Position numbers and translations under genes: made by a program | Notes under the pieces: model-generated | Database searches by the model: none | Told to the model about the DNA's origin: nothing | The model's input: the letters and a program-made list of their open reading frames with translations, nothing else | Shown: piece after piece, positions 16,830 to 25,279 of the stretch | Numbering within the stretch: position 1 is the stretch's first letter | Layout of the letters: the number at the start of each line of letters is the position of its first letter | Assembly (NCBI RefSeq): GCF_003315075.1 | Contig: NZ_QNRJ01000004.1 | Span: 186,001 to 250,000, forward strand | Direction: 5' to 3' | Source of the DNA: Rossellomorea aquimaris | GTDB taxonomy: Bacteria > Bacillota > Bacilli > Bacillales > Bacillaceae_B | DNA length: 64,000 bases

Positions 16830-18410
16830 CTAATGAACCATCCGATCATGATCCTTCCAGTATTCTTTTCGGATCACAACCTTTTGGATTTTTCCTGATG
16901 CGGTCTTGGGTAATTCTTTTGCAAAGGTAATACTCTTCGGTGCTTTGAAGTGGGCAAGCTTTTCTCTGCTGAATGCGATAAGTTCCTTTTCCGTTAAGCT
17001 GTGACCATCCCTGATCACAACCACTGCATGAGGCACTTCTCCCCAACGCTCATGGGGGATGGCAACGACGGCTGCCTCCAAGACACTGTCATGTTCATAG
17101 AGGGCCCCCTCTACTTCGATAGAAGAGATGTTTTCTCCCCCGCTGATGATGACGTCTTTCATCCGGTCGACAATTTCAATGTACCCATCCAAGTCAACCG
17201 TCGCCATATCCCCTGTATGGAGCCATCCATCTCGAATGGCTTGATTGGTGGCTTCAGGATTTTTATAATATCCTTCCATCACTGTATTCGTTCTCGTCAC
17301 GATTTCTCCAATCGCTTTCCCGTCATGGGGGACTTCATTTCCGAGCTCATCCACTACTTTCACCTTGCTGCCAATCATACTGTAGCCGGCTTTCGCCTTT
17401 AACCGGTACTTTTCTTCCTTTGGTCGGTCCTGCTCTGAAGATCTCAGGATGGACGTAGTGATAAGTGGCGAAATTTCAGTCATTCCGTACACTTGGATAA
17501 ACTCCCAATTCAGATCCTCTTCTACCTTTCGAACAAATGCCGGCGGAGGGGCAGAACCCGCAATGACAACCCTTACATTTTGCCCGATGATCCGTTCCCT
17601 GTTTGGATAGTTCTCCAGCAGCATATTCAAAACAGTCGGCGCCATATGCATAACCGATACGCCATGCTTCTCGACTTTATCTAAAATCATCTCAGGGTCC
17701 ACTTTTCTGAGCATCACCTGGGTCGCACCGTTTGCCGTATAGTAAAAAGGAGATCCCCATCCATTCACATGGAACATAGGCAGCACGTGAAGCAAGGTGT
17801 CCTGATCGGAAACCCGTAAATGATGCATGGAAGATAAAGCATGCAGATAGTTCGATCGGTGAGTGAGGAGCACTCCCTTCGGATCCCCTGTCGTTCCACT
17901 TGTATATAGTAATGAAGCGATATCGTTTTCTTCCAGTACTACACGATCGAAGGCTTCGTCGCTGAATGAGCCTCGCCACCCGTCATAGCCGGGATGTCCA
18001 TCTGTAGACTTACCATGAATCACAACATGCTTTAAATTCGGCACCTTAGACAAGATCGGCTGCACCAGCGGATAAAGTTCCTCATCCACAAATAATGCTT
18101 TGCTCTCGCTATGAGTCAGGATAAATTGATAATCTGATGGCTTTAAACGAGTATTCAGAGGGGTCATAATTCCTCCGACTCCATATACACCATAAAATCC
18201 TTCCAGCATCTCCGTCGTATTAGGAGCCAGATAAGCGACCTTGTCCCCTTTCTCAATCCCGAATTTCTTAAGGCCCCTGGACAGTTGATTCACACGTGCA
18301 TTCAGCTGCCTATACGTCAAACGTTTCACATCATCAATAATCGCCACCTTTTCTCCATATTGCTCGACTGCGCGATCCAGAAAATCCGTTAACACTAAAG
18401 GTACATGCAT
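16830..18410 (-). CDS. Acyl-CoA synthetase / AMP-dependent ligase
   Basis: 526-residue ANL-superfamily enzyme. Motifs: ATP-binding loop LLYTSGTTGDPKG near 165-178, VYGMTEISP, DGWLHTGDMATVD, DRMKDVIISGGENISS and C-terminal PKTASGKIQK with the catalytic Lys. It activates a fatty acid to acyl-AMP and then acyl-CoA in the cytosol. ATG at 18410 has GGGGTGG eight nucleotides upstream; the annotated-looking GTG four codons earlier lies in that site. Monocistronic. Chain length specificity cannot be read from sequence. Confidence 0.92.
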   Translation of the reverse strand: MHVPLVLTDFLDRAVEQYGEKVAIIDDVKRLTYRQLNARVNQLSRGLKKFGIEKGDKVAYLAPNTTEMLEGFYGVYGVGGIMTPLNTRLKPSDYQFILTHSESKALFVDEELYPLVQPILSKVPNLKHVVIHGKSTDGHPGYDGWRGSFSDEAFDRVVLEENDIASLLYTSGTTGDPKGVLLTHRSNYLHALSSMHHLRVSDQDTLLHVLPMFHVNGWGSPFYYTANGATQVMLRKVDPEMILDKVEKHGVSVMHMAPTVLNMLLENYPNRERIIGQNVRVVIAGSAPPPAFVRKVEEDLNWEFIQVYGMTEISPLITTSILRSSEQDRPKEEKYRLKAKAGYSMIGSKVKVVDELGNEVPHDGKAIGEIVTRTNTVMEGYYKNPEATNQAIRDGWLHTGDMATVDLDGYIEIVDRMKDVIISGGENISSIEVEGALYEHDSVLEAAVVAIPHERWGEVPHAVVVIRDGHSLTEKELIAFSREKLAHFKAPKSITFAKELPKTASGKIQKVVIRKEYWKDHDRMVH

Positions 18411-18543
18411 ATGTACAACCACCCCTTCTGTAATTAATGACTATTTATATTCATTATTTTAGCAGATTTGGGTATAGATTGGGAATATTCTGAATTTTAT
18501 GTCCTGATTTATAAAATTTTGGGGGATCACCACTCTTTTCTAT

Positions 18544-18575
18544 AAAAAAACATGATGACACATTGGTCACCATGC
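18544..18575 (-). terminator. Terminator after DEAD-box helicase
   Basis: CATGGTGAC / GTCATCATG stem on the minus strand (one G-U pair) followed by TTTTTTT. Confidence 0.85.
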
Positions 18576-18582
18576 TTTTTGG

Positions 18583-20025
18583 TTAGCGGCCTCTTCTACT
18601 TGAAGAGGGTTTGCTTTGGCTGTTTCTTTTTCCGCTGGAGTCGTTTCTTCTTGGTTTGCCAGAATCATTTGTTCTGGATGGTCTGCCCCTTGAGGGACCG
18701 GCTGAGTCTCCGCCACGCCGGGATGATGATTCTTCCCTTCCGGATCGATGACTGCGTGATGAGTCACCACTGTCACTATTACGAGACCGGCCTCCACGTG
18801 GAGATCTTGCTTTACGCTCTTTATTGGTTTGGATATTCTTTTCCCGTCTATCCTTCGCACTTTCATTCGTTCCCTTATGAACATGTGAGGTTTCCTTAGA
18901 AGGAGCCACCTCCACGACACGACGAGGCAATGAACGGCCAACGCCTTTTTCAATCATTTCAAGGTCCTGCTTATCCTTTAATGCCACAAAGGTGATCGCA
19001 AGCCCGTCTTTACCGGCCCGGCCCGTTCGTCCGATTCTGTGAATGTAGCTTTCGACATCTTGAGGGATATCATAGTTGAACACATGAGTGACACCTTCCA
19101 CGTCAAGACCTCGGGCTGCCACGTCGGTCGCGATAAGAAGCTGAAGTTTCGCGTCCCTGAACTTCTTCATCACTCCTTCTCGTTTCGCTTGAGATAAGTC
19201 ACCGTGCAGTTCATCCACCAGGAATCCTCTTGCTTTCAGATCTCCCAGCAGCTTGCTGACCCTTCTTTTCGTTCGGCAGAAAATGATGCCTAAAAACGGC
19301 TGGACATCATGAATCGTTTGACTGAGGGCATCTAATTTCTGACGATCCGTCGTTTCCACGATTTCCTGCTGAATTTCCTGTACAATTTTTTCTTTTTCCC
19401 TAATCTGTACATTATGTGGGTTGTTCATATAGCGCTTGCCGATCTTTCGGATATCCTTGGACATCGTCGCAGAAAACAGGGCCGTTTGACGGGTGAACGG
19501 CGTCTCCCGAATGATCGACTCGACTTCATCAAAAAATCCGATATGGAGCATTTGATCTGCTTCATCCAGAACAAGGAACGATACATTTGAAAAGTCCACG
19601 GTCTCCCGGCGAACGTGATCAAGTAAACGACCAGGTGTTCCGATCACGATATGAATCGCTTTATTCTTCAGTCGCTTGATCTGCTTTTCAACATCCTGGC
19701 CGCCATACACAGCTAACACATTTATGTCATCTTCCGTAGAAGAAAGAATTTGATTTAATTCAGCCGTTACCTGAATCGCGAGCTCCCTCGTCGGAGTCAC
19801 AATAAGAGATTGGACCTCATCTTTCGCTGGATCAATTTTGGCAAGCATAGGCAGGAGAAAAGCCATCGTTTTTCCCGTTCCTGTCTGTGCCTGTCCGATC
19901 ACGTCTTCACCATTTAATAACACAGGGATGGTTTCGATCTGGATCGGTGTTGGTTCAGTAATCGATTGTTCTTTTAACGCATTGACGTACTTAGGTTGGA
20001 TTCCTAAGGAAGTAAAATCATTCAT
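18583..20025 (-). CDS. DEAD-box ATP-dependent RNA helicase
   Basis: 480-residue helicase starting at MNDFTSLGI behind AGAGGTGA. All core motifs are visible: Q motif (SITEPTPIQ), motif I AQTGTGKT, motif [11 protein letters not shown], motif III SAT, and C-terminal domain motifs TDVAARGLD and [11 protein letters not shown]. After about residue 370 comes a low-complexity basic tail rich in Arg, Ser, Gly and Asp, as in CshA/RhlE-like helicases, probably for RNA binding. Expected roles are RNA degradation, ribosome assembly and cold growth. The exact paralog (cshA, cshB or another) is not certain. Confidence 0.92.
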   Translation of the reverse strand: MNDFTSLGIQPKYVNALKEQSITEPTPIQIETIPVLLNGEDVIGQAQTGTGKTMAFLLPMLAKIDPAKDEVQSLIVTPTRELAIQVTAELNQILSSTEDDINVLAVYGGQDVEKQIKRLKNKAIHIVIGTPGRLLDHVRRETVDFSNVSFLVLDEADQMLHIGFFDEVESIIRETPFTRQTALFSATMSKDIRKIGKRYMNNPHNVQIREKEKIVQEIQQEIVETTDRQKLDALSQTIHDVQPFLGIIFCRTKRRVSKLLGDLKARGFLVDELHGDLSQAKREGVMKKFRDAKLQLLIATDVAARGLDVEGVTHVFNYDIPQDVESYIHRIGRTGRAGKDGLAITFVALKDKQDLEMIEKGVGRSLPRRVVEVAPSKETSHVHKGTNESAKDRREKNIQTNKERKARSPRGGRSRNSDSGDSSRSHRSGREESSSRRGGDSAGPSRGRPSRTNDSGKPRRNDSSGKRNSQSKPSSSRRGR

Positions 20026-20124
20026 TGGGGTCACCTCTTTGTACCCCATTATACCTTTAACTTCTCTTAGAAAATAGGGCACTATGTTATAATGGGAAAA
20101 TCGCAAAATGAAATGAGGAATTTG

Positions 20125-20580
20125 ATGTTACCATTTGAAGATAAATTAACCATAATCGAAGAGTTCCCTGAGCTTTCTCGGAAGGACGTTTCACTGAACC
20201 GGGTGAACTTCCACTTTGAAGAAAGTCTCTATGAAAAGACGACTGTGGTGTACCACCTCCATCCGAACGGAAACGGTTTTGTTTATACGGGCAGTCTTCC
20301 CGATTATGAAGCCAATCAAAAAGGACTCGTGAATATCCGTGATTTTTCAGGTGATGAACTGCGAGACATCATTCGCGCTTCCATTGATCACCTGGCTACG
20401 GAAGAAGAAATCGTGCCGCCCGTCGAACAGATGTGGAAAGATGCTGAAGGGCATTCCCTCATGCTGATCGAAGAAGATGAACGCTGGAATATTTATGCCG
20501 GCGATAACCTGGAAGACAGCTTTGGCGGGTACGATGAAGCAACGTTGTATTTGCGTGAGGAAGGGTTTCGGAGACGGTGA
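20125..20580 (+). CDS. Conserved-looking hypothetical protein (151 aa)
   Basis: Soluble 151-residue protein, start chosen at [11 protein letters not shown] because GAGGAATTTG precedes it. Composition is acidic with a mixed alpha/beta pattern ([53 protein letters not shown]). No membrane segment and no cysteine. I do not recognise the family. Divergent from the helicase gene and followed by a strong terminator, so it is a stand-alone unit. Confidence 0.72.
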   Translation: MLPFEDKLTIIEEFPELSRKDVSLNRVNFHFEESLYEKTTVVYHLHPNGNGFVYTGSLPDYEANQKGLVNIRDFSGDELRDIIRASIDHLATEEEIVPPVEQMWKDAEGHSLMLIEEDERWNIYAGDNLEDSFGGYDEATLYLREEGFRRR

Positions 20581-20605
20581 TAAGAGGCAGCTTCATGCTT
20601 TTCCT

Positions 20606-20642
20606 AAAAAAGGACGAATTCTTTATCGATTCGTCCTTTTTT
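20606..20642 (+). terminator. Terminator after hypothetical gene
   Basis: AAAAAAGGACGAAT / ATTCGTCCTTTTTT, 14-bp stem with 9-nt loop. Confidence 0.93.
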
Positions 20643-20672
20643 GATGGATTTTGGCGCTGTATCTGCCATAGG

Positions 20673-20840
20673 GCTGCGTCTTCTTGTGAAAATCGAGGTG
20701 AAATGATGGCGAATCCGGCCTTTTTCTGTGATAAACCAGCCGAAATGGTGATGAATCCGGCCGTTTTCTCTCATAATCCAGCCGGTTTTGCCAATCATCC
20801 GGCCGATTCCGAGAAAAATCCAGCCGTTTTACTTTTATCA
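20673..20840. repeat. Intergenic array with exact 21-nt period
   Basis: Six units share the core AATCC(G/A)GCCG; the CCNGCC cores start at 20715, 20736, 20757, 20778, 20799 and 20820, exactly 21 nt apart, and alternate CCGGCC/CCAGCC. Two weaker units precede them (20673, 20694). The spacers between cores differ. Since 21 is a multiple of 3, both strands stay open; the + strand reads as heptads of the form NPAxxxx (possible 66-codon frame 20703-20903 behind GAGGTG). Two further units lie at 22095. Stretch 20581-21116 otherwise holds a terminator and one doubtful small ORF. Confidence 0.85.
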
Positions 20841-20917
20841 CCAAACGCTACTAACTTTACCACCGCCTACTGTCGATCGTCGGTTGGGTATGATCTCTGT
20901 TGATTGGATATGCGAAT

Positions 20918-21067
20918 ATGTATGTGTATGCCTCAGCAAGAATCGCATTTACCTTATCTCAACGAAAGGTGGCGTCCAAACGGTTTCATGCTGTACACTC
21001 TAAATATAAGCGACTATTGGAGGACGCCAGTCACCGTGGCTTGAATGGTCTTGATGCGGAATACTAA
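20918..21067 (+). CDS. Doubtful small ORF (49 aa)
   Basis: ATG frame giving a basic peptide with a natural-looking composition (MYVYASARIAFTLSQRKVAS, then HSKYKRLLEDASHRGLNGLD). No convincing ribosome binding site, and the frame runs upstream to 20894 without an ATG, so it may be the C-terminal remnant of a lost gene. No family recognised. Lies between the 21-nt array and the FMN reductase gene. Confidence 0.25.
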   Translation: MYVYASARIAFTLSQRKVASKRFHAVHSKYKRLLEDASHRGLNGLDAEY

Positions 21068-21116
21068 AAAAAATGACTCAAATATTACATTTGAATAAAT
21101 AGAGGAGTGTTGACAA

Positions 21117-21653
21117 ATGAAAGTATTAGCCCTTTTAGGAAGTACACGAAAAAACGGCAATTCAGAATTCCTTGCAAAAAAAATCGTGGATGGAACCGAT
21201 CACACTGTCGTATCTCTTGCCGACCTGCATATTGAACCGATCGAAGACCTAAGACATTCAGAAGGAGGATTTTCTCCTGTGGATGATGATTACGAACAAC
21301 TCGTCCAATTGATGGAAGAGCATGACGTATTACTATTTGCCACCCCCCTTTATTGGTACGGAATGAGTGGTCCTATGAAAAATTTCTTTGACCGCTGGAG
21401 TCAGTACTTGCGTGATGAGCGCTTTAACTTAAAAGAAGAGCTTACGAAGAAAAAAGCATATGTCGTGATCACCGGTGGTAGCTCAGCAAAGATTAAAGCC
21501 CTGCCCCTGGTACAGCAGTTCAATTACATTTTTGAATTCGTCAATATGGAATTTGCGGACTATATGATTGGTGCCGGAGTGAAGCCTGGTGAAATCGAGA
21601 ATGACGTAGCAGCACTTGAAAAGGCAAAGCGTTGGAATGCGTTATTTAAATGA
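21117..21653 (+). CDS. NADPH-dependent FMN reductase-like flavoprotein
   Basis: 178-residue flavodoxin-like protein. LLGSTRKNGNSEFLA (6-20) is the phosphate-binding loop for FMN and FATPLYWYGMSGPMKNFFDRW (about 75-95) is the second FMN-contacting loop of the NAD(P)H:FMN reductase / NADPH-quinone reductase family. Cytosolic; likely reduces quinones, azo or nitro compounds or supplies reduced flavin. AGGAG precedes the ATG. Monocistronic, with a terminator directly after the stop. Confidence 0.88.
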   Translation: MKVLALLGSTRKNGNSEFLAKKIVDGTDHTVVSLADLHIEPIEDLRHSEGGFSPVDDDYEQLVQLMEEHDVLLFATPLYWYGMSGPMKNFFDRWSQYLRDERFNLKEELTKKKAYVVITGGSSAKIKALPLVQQFNYIFEFVNMEFADYMIGAGVKPGEIENDVAALEKAKRWNALFK

Positions 21654-21656
21654 GCG

Positions 21657-21686
21657 ATGATCCCTTTTTAGGGGTCATTTTTTTTT
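21657..21686 (+). terminator. Terminator after FMN reductase
   Basis: ATGATCCC / GGGGTCAT stem followed by nine T. Confidence 0.85.
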
Positions 21687-21743
21687 GTTAATCAGAACTA
21701 AAAAAGGAAACATTATAATAAAATGCTTGATTGGAGGAGCTGT

Positions 21744-22031
21744 ATGGATTTCCCGACGATTCACACAAATTTCTGGGATGCGGTCATCGCGATACCCGTC
21801 CTGATCATCCTGACCCAACTCATTAAAATTTTCTTCAAACCCCCTGCCTTTTTAGTCCCAAACATTGCCGTTATTCTAGGCTTGATAATTTCCATTTTCA
21901 TCAGTCACAGAGGGCATCTGGCAACGGGAATCTTCATGGGTTTCTTTTATGGATACGCTGCGATTGGGAATTATGCTTCTTTGAAGACTTCGGTGTTGGC
22001 TTTTCGGGGAGAGAAGGAGGATGCTCCATGA
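21744..22031 (+). CDS. Small membrane protein (95 aa), unknown
   Basis: Starts at MDFPTIHTNFW behind GGAGGAG. Three hydrophobic segments (AVIAIPVLIILTQLIKIFF, FLVPNIAVILGLIISIFIS, TGIFMGFFYGYAAIGNYAS) and a short charged tail predict an integral membrane protein with three helices, resembling small holin-like or phage-like membrane proteins in build only. No family recognised. No clear terminator before the next repeat. Confidence 0.7.
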   Translation: MDFPTIHTNFWDAVIAIPVLIILTQLIKIFFKPPAFLVPNIAVILGLIISIFISHRGHLATGIFMGFFYGYAAIGNYASLKTSVLAFRGEKEDAP

Positions 22032-22094
22032 GGGGTGTTAAGTCGTATCTTTTGTTCCTTGTCGACCCTGTGGTTGGTACTGCTCTACAGCTTG

Positions 22095-22124
22095 AATCCA
22101 GCCGTTTTCACGAAAAACCCAGCC
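22095..22124. repeat. Two-unit copy of the 21-nt array
   Basis: AATCCAGCCGTTTTC at 22095 repeats the unit at 20817 almost exactly, and a second CCAGCC core follows at 22119, again 21 nt from the first (22098). Confidence 0.75.
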
Positions 22125-22171
22125 AATTACCAAATTATAATAAATCCACAACCATGATTCTACAATTTTCC

Positions 22172-22195
22172 AAAAAAAAGATGACCAAAGTCATC
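22172..22195 (-). terminator. Terminator after ohrR
   Basis: GATGAC-TTTG-GTCATC on the minus strand followed by eight T. Confidence 0.92.
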
Positions 22196-22196
22196 C

Positions 22197-22637
22197 CTAC
22201 TTACTTCCCTTCCCTTGCAGTCTTCCGAGTATCGTCGTCAATGTCTGATCCAATCTTTCCAATTCTTCCCCATCCATCTCTAATCGCTGTAGCAACTGAG
22301 TCGGAACACAAGCAGCTTTTTCTTTCATCGCTTCTCCTTTGTTTGTAAGGGAAATCACGACGCTCCGCTCATCTTCAACCGATCGGTGACGCTCGACAAG
22401 CCCGTTCGCTTCCATTCTTTTCAGCATCGGAGTTAACGTTCCCGAGTCCAAGAACAATTTCCGGCCCAATTCCTTTACAGATACCGTTCCATCTTCCCAA
22501 AGAACTAACAATGTAAGGTATTGAGGATAAGTCACACCGATTTCTTCAAGTAGCCCGCGATATAACTTAGTAATCTCCCGCTCTGCTGTATAGATTTTAA
22601 AACATATTTGATTTTCTAATAATAATGGATCTTTCAT
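22197..22637 (-). CDS. ohrR: Organic hydroperoxide sensor/repressor OhrR
   Basis: 146-residue MarR-family regulator, started at MKDPLLLENQ because AAAGGAATTCGC lies nearby; the longer frame to 22736 is unlikely. The reactive cysteine of OhrR is present at Cys12 in ENQICFKIYTAERE, the only cysteine in the N-terminal part, followed by ITKLYRGLLEEIGVTYPQYL with the tyrosines that hydrogen-bond it. The wHTH has LDSGTLTPMLKRMEANGLVE and the wing SVEDERSVVISLT. Organic peroxides oxidise the cysteine and release the repressor from the ohr promoter. Divergent from ohr. Confidence 0.93.
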   Translation of the reverse strand: MKDPLLLENQICFKIYTAEREITKLYRGLLEEIGVTYPQYLTLLVLWEDGTVSVKELGRKLFLDSGTLTPMLKRMEANGLVERHRSVEDERSVVISLTNKGEAMKEKAACVPTQLLQRLEMDGEELERLDQTLTTILGRLQGKGSK

Positions 22638-22729
22638 ACATGCGAATTCCTTTCTTGTGCAAACTAACCTGAGATTATCATACAAAAAAAGATATCGATT
22701 ATCAAATTTAATTGTACACAACTTAATTG

Positions 22730-22788
22730 TTGACAATATAAATCAGAGCCTTTATTATTAGTTTTGTAATATTAAATTGTGCGCAATT
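22730..22788 (+). promoter_or_regulatory. ohr promoter with OhrR-like inverted repeats
   Basis: TTGACA (22730-22735), 17-nt spacer, TATTAT (22753-22758). AATTGTGCGCAATT (22775-22788) is a perfect palindrome downstream of the start, and ACAACTTAATTGT overlaps the -35 region. AATTGT half-sites are those expected for OhrR. Confidence 0.78.
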
Positions 22789-22812
22789 AAATACAAATAA
22801 GGAGTGAATGAA

Positions 22813-23235
22813 ATGGAAGCATTATACACAGCAAAAGCAACAGCAACAGGTGGACGCGCCGGTAAAGTAACAAGCAGTGACGGAGTATTGGATGTCGGAT
22901 TGGCAATGCCTAAATCACTTGGGGGTTCCGGGGCAGAAGGAGCAACGAATCCTGAACAATTGTTCGCAGCTGGATATGCGGCTTGTTTCGATAGCGCTCT
23001 TAACTTAGTGGCCCGTCAAGAAAAGAAAAAGATTGAATCGAAAGTAGCAGCTGAAGTCTCCATTGGAAAAGATACAGATGGTGGATTCAAACTCGGCGTT
23101 GTGTTATCAGTAGCAGTAAGTGGTGTTGAATTAGATGAAGCGAAGCAATTGGTCGAAAAGGCACATGGAGTTTGCCCATACTCTAAAGCAACGAGTGGCA
23201 ATATCGATGTTGAATTAAATACTGAATTATTTTAA
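22813..23235 (+). CDS. ohr: Organic hydroperoxide reductase Ohr (OsmC family)
   Basis: 140-residue OsmC/Ohr protein, ATG behind AAGGAG (an upstream GTG lies in that site). Catalytic cysteines are in AAGYAACFDSAL and HGVCPYSKAT, with the conserved Arg in KATATGGRAGKV. Ohr reduces organic peroxides to alcohols using lipoylated proteins as reductant. Paired with a divergent ohrR and its operators, the classical arrangement. Confidence 0.95.
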   Translation: MEALYTAKATATGGRAGKVTSSDGVLDVGLAMPKSLGGSGAEGATNPEQLFAAGYAACFDSALNLVARQEKKKIESKVAAEVSIGKDTDGGFKLGVVLSVAVSGVELDEAKQLVEKAHGVCPYSKATSGNIDVELNTELF

Positions 23236-23243
23236 ATATTCGT

Positions 23244-23275
23244 GGATAGGCATTTAGTTGCCTATCCTTTTTTTT
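23244..23275 (+). terminator. Terminator after ohr
   Basis: GGATAGGC / GCCTATCC stem followed by eight T. Confidence 0.93.
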
Positions 23276-23435
23276 CTACAAAAACGAACATTTGTTCTTT
23301 TCCACTCCAACGGTTTGGACTATAGCACACTGCGTTACAAAACAGTAACGATTAAATATATGTTTTATCCAAGACTATTTAAGGGAATGGGATATGAACA
23401 TAATTTAATTATCGATACTTATTGGGGGAACCAAA

Positions 23436-24626
23436 ATGGATTTGCATAATGGCCGTTTATATTGGCCTACTACATTAAAAGATAAAAAGAGAAACTTTGA
23501 TAAACAGTATGATGTAGCCATTATCGGGGGAGGAATGTCCGGGGCATTATGTGCCTATTCCCTTACCGAAGCTGGTTTGAACGTTGCAATCATTGAAAAA
23601 CGAAGTATGGCTTCAGGGAGTTCAGCTGCCAATACCGGTTTACTTCAATTTTCCAACGATATCATGCTCCAGGATCTGATGGATCAAATTGGAGAAGAGA
23701 AAGCTGTCCGTTTTTATAAGCTGTGTGTTGAAGCGATCGAAAGCCTTGAGAAGATTGCTATGAATTTACCCGTGTCTCCCGAATTCATCCGGAGGAAGAG
23801 TATCTACTATGCCAGTACTACCCGGCATGTATCAAAGCTGAAAAAAGAATACAAAGTATTGAAGGAACATGGCTTTCCCGTTGAATATTGGTCCAAAAAA
23901 GAGATCAAAGAGCGATTGCCTTTTTCAAAACCGGGAGCTTTGATCACCAATGGAGATGCCGAGGTAAATCCATACCGATTTGTGAACGGTATCATCGCCT
24001 ATTTAAAGGAAGGTCAAAAGACAACCATATTTGAAAATCTTGAAGCCGGGCGAGTAGAAGAGGATGCTGACGGTGTCAACATTCATACTTCTGAAGGAAT
24101 GATTCAGGCATCACACCTGGTTCATGCAACCGGATATGAAACTCCTCCTATCGATAAGAAAATAGGCACTGATATCAATCGATCGTACGCCATTGCCACT
24201 CTGCCCATTGAAGACTTATCCCAATGGCATGAACGTGCTCTCATCTGGGAAACGAAACGCCCCTACTTATATTTGCGCACTACAGTGGATAATCGAATCA
24301 TTGCAGGGGGCTTGGATGAGGATCCTCCCGAGGCACCTCAGAATGAGAAGAAAATTGAAAAAAGGGGAAAGCAGATTGAGAAAGAGGTTCAAAAACTATT
24401 TCCCGACCTGGACATCAAAATGGACTATGCATGGGGAGCAAGCTTTGGAGAATCATTGGACAACCTCCCTTATATCGGAAAGCACCCTGATAAAGAACGA
24501 ACCTATTACTTATTAGGCTACGGTGGAAACGGCACGGTATACAGCATGCTCGGATCTAACATCCTCCGTGACCTCATCTTAAACCGTCCAAACCAAGACG
24601 CAGACATCGTTAAATTAGACAGGTGA
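23436..24626 (+). CDS. FAD-dependent amine/amino-acid oxidoreductase (DAO family)
   Basis: 396-residue flavoenzyme. The dinucleotide-binding motif VAIIGGGMSGALCAYSLTEAG lies at 27-47 and the acidic end of the second strand at IIEKR; MASGSSAANTGLL follows, typical of glycine oxidase/gamma-glutamylputrescine oxidase-like DAO proteins. The C-terminal FAD segment is YLLGYGGNGTVYSMLG. It would oxidise a secondary or primary amine in the cytosol. Substrate unknown; no operon partner. Its end abuts the perfect GGGACGGACC palindrome. Confidence 0.87.
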   Translation: MDLHNGRLYWPTTLKDKKRNFDKQYDVAIIGGGMSGALCAYSLTEAGLNVAIIEKRSMASGSSAANTGLLQFSNDIMLQDLMDQIGEEKAVRFYKLCVEAIESLEKIAMNLPVSPEFIRRKSIYYASTTRHVSKLKKEYKVLKEHGFPVEYWSKKEIKERLPFSKPGALITNGDAEVNPYRFVNGIIAYLKEGQKTTIFENLEAGRVEEDADGVNIHTSEGMIQASHLVHATGYETPPIDKKIGTDINRSYAIATLPIEDLSQWHERALIWETKRPYLYLRTTVDNRIIAGGLDEDPPEAPQNEKKIEKRGKQIEKEVQKLFPDLDIKMDYAWGASFGESLDNLPYIGKHPDKERTYYLLGYGGNGTVYSMLGSNILRDLILNRPNQDADIVKLDR

Positions 24627-24630
24627 TAAT

Positions 24631-24660
24631 GAGGGACGGACCTTTAAAGGTCCGTCCCTC
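24631..24660. repeat. GAGGGACGGACCT palindrome, copy 2 (perfect)
   Basis: A perfect 30-nt palindrome: arm GAGGGACGGACCTTT (24631-24645) followed at once by its complement. It lies 5 nt after the FAD oxidoreductase stop, and its right arm encodes the last residues (GGTDL) and the stop codon of the convergent Crp-family gene. No T run follows. Confidence 0.9.
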
Positions 24661-25279
24661 CCATCACAAGATAGTGCTTATCTTTTTTTTGGATGTGTCC
24701 TTCTGTGATCAGTTCTTTTGTGAGGGTGGTCACCGTTTCTCTTGTAGAGCCAATGAAGCTTGCGATGTCCTGGTGAGTAAGGGGGACCGTTAATTTCATG
24801 AATCTCCCCTGTTTTTCTCCGAAGTTCTTCATAAGGAATGACATGAGATAAAGAATTCGTTCTTTAACCGGTGCGTACATGATGCGTTCGAGGAACATAT
24901 TTCGTTGTTTCATATGCTGATTGAAGGTGTAGAAGAGCTCTGAAAGAAATGCAGGTTGCGATACACTTAGGCTATCCAGTTGTTTAAGTGAGATGATCCT
25001 TAAGATCGTTTCATCAATGGCTTCTGCATAAACTCCCTCGTCATCTAAGCTGAAACGTGCTATGTTACTGAAGAAATCTCCCTCACCCAGCATGGTGAGG
25101 ATGGTTTTGCGTCCATCCTCACTATGTTTATATAGCTTTATTTTCCCGGATTGAATCCTGTACAGATTTTGACTAAGTGAAAAAGGTTGAAAGATTACTT
25201 CTTTTTTTGAGTAATTTGCGAACCTTCCTGGAAGATCACTGATGGCTGAAGCCGATCGTAATGAAGTTGCGCCATTCAT
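24644..25279 (-). CDS. Crp/Fnr-family transcription regulator
   Basis: 211-residue regulator: cyclic-nucleotide-binding-like beta barrel (about 15-120, with [20 protein letters not shown] and MLGEGDFF), a long dimerisation helix, and a C-terminal winged HTH ([20 protein letters not shown], about 165-185). There is no cysteine, so it cannot carry an FNR-type Fe-S cluster or a thiol switch of its own. Last gene of the DM13/two-component/MsrAB operon; its start overlaps the msrAB stop (ATGA). The final codons come from a palindromic repeat, suggesting the original C terminus was changed by repeat insertion. Ligand unknown. Confidence 0.88.
   Translation of the reverse strand: MNGATSLRSASAISDLPGRFANYSKKEVIFQPFSLSQNLYRIQSGKIKLYKHSEDGRKTILTMLGEGDFFSNIARFSLDDEGVYAEAIDETILRIISLKQLDSLSVSQPAFLSELFYTFNQHMKQRNMFLERIMYAPVKERILYLMSFLMKNFGEKQGRFMKLTVPLTHQDIASFIGSTRETVTTLTKELITEGHIQKKDKHYLVMGGTDL

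Noticed and set aside
18436-18455. FadR operator before the acyl-CoA ligase
   Set aside because: AATGA and TCATT arms are present but separated by 10 nt instead of the 4 expected in the TGAATGA-N4-TCATTCA type site.
18484-18498. CodY box AATATTCTGAATTTT
   Set aside because: Three mismatches to AATTTTCWGAAAATT in AT-rich DNA; not above background.
20673-20840. CRISPR array
   Set aside because: Repeat cores are only about 10 nt and the units 21 nt, far below CRISPR repeat and spacer lengths; no cas gene is present. The same holds for the 20- and 25-nt arrays.
20703-20903. 66-codon gene with NPAxxxx heptads
   Set aside because: A GAGGTG precedes it, but the frame is explained by the 21-nt period, both strands are open, and sister arrays are not frame-preserving. 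Kept only as part of the repeat.
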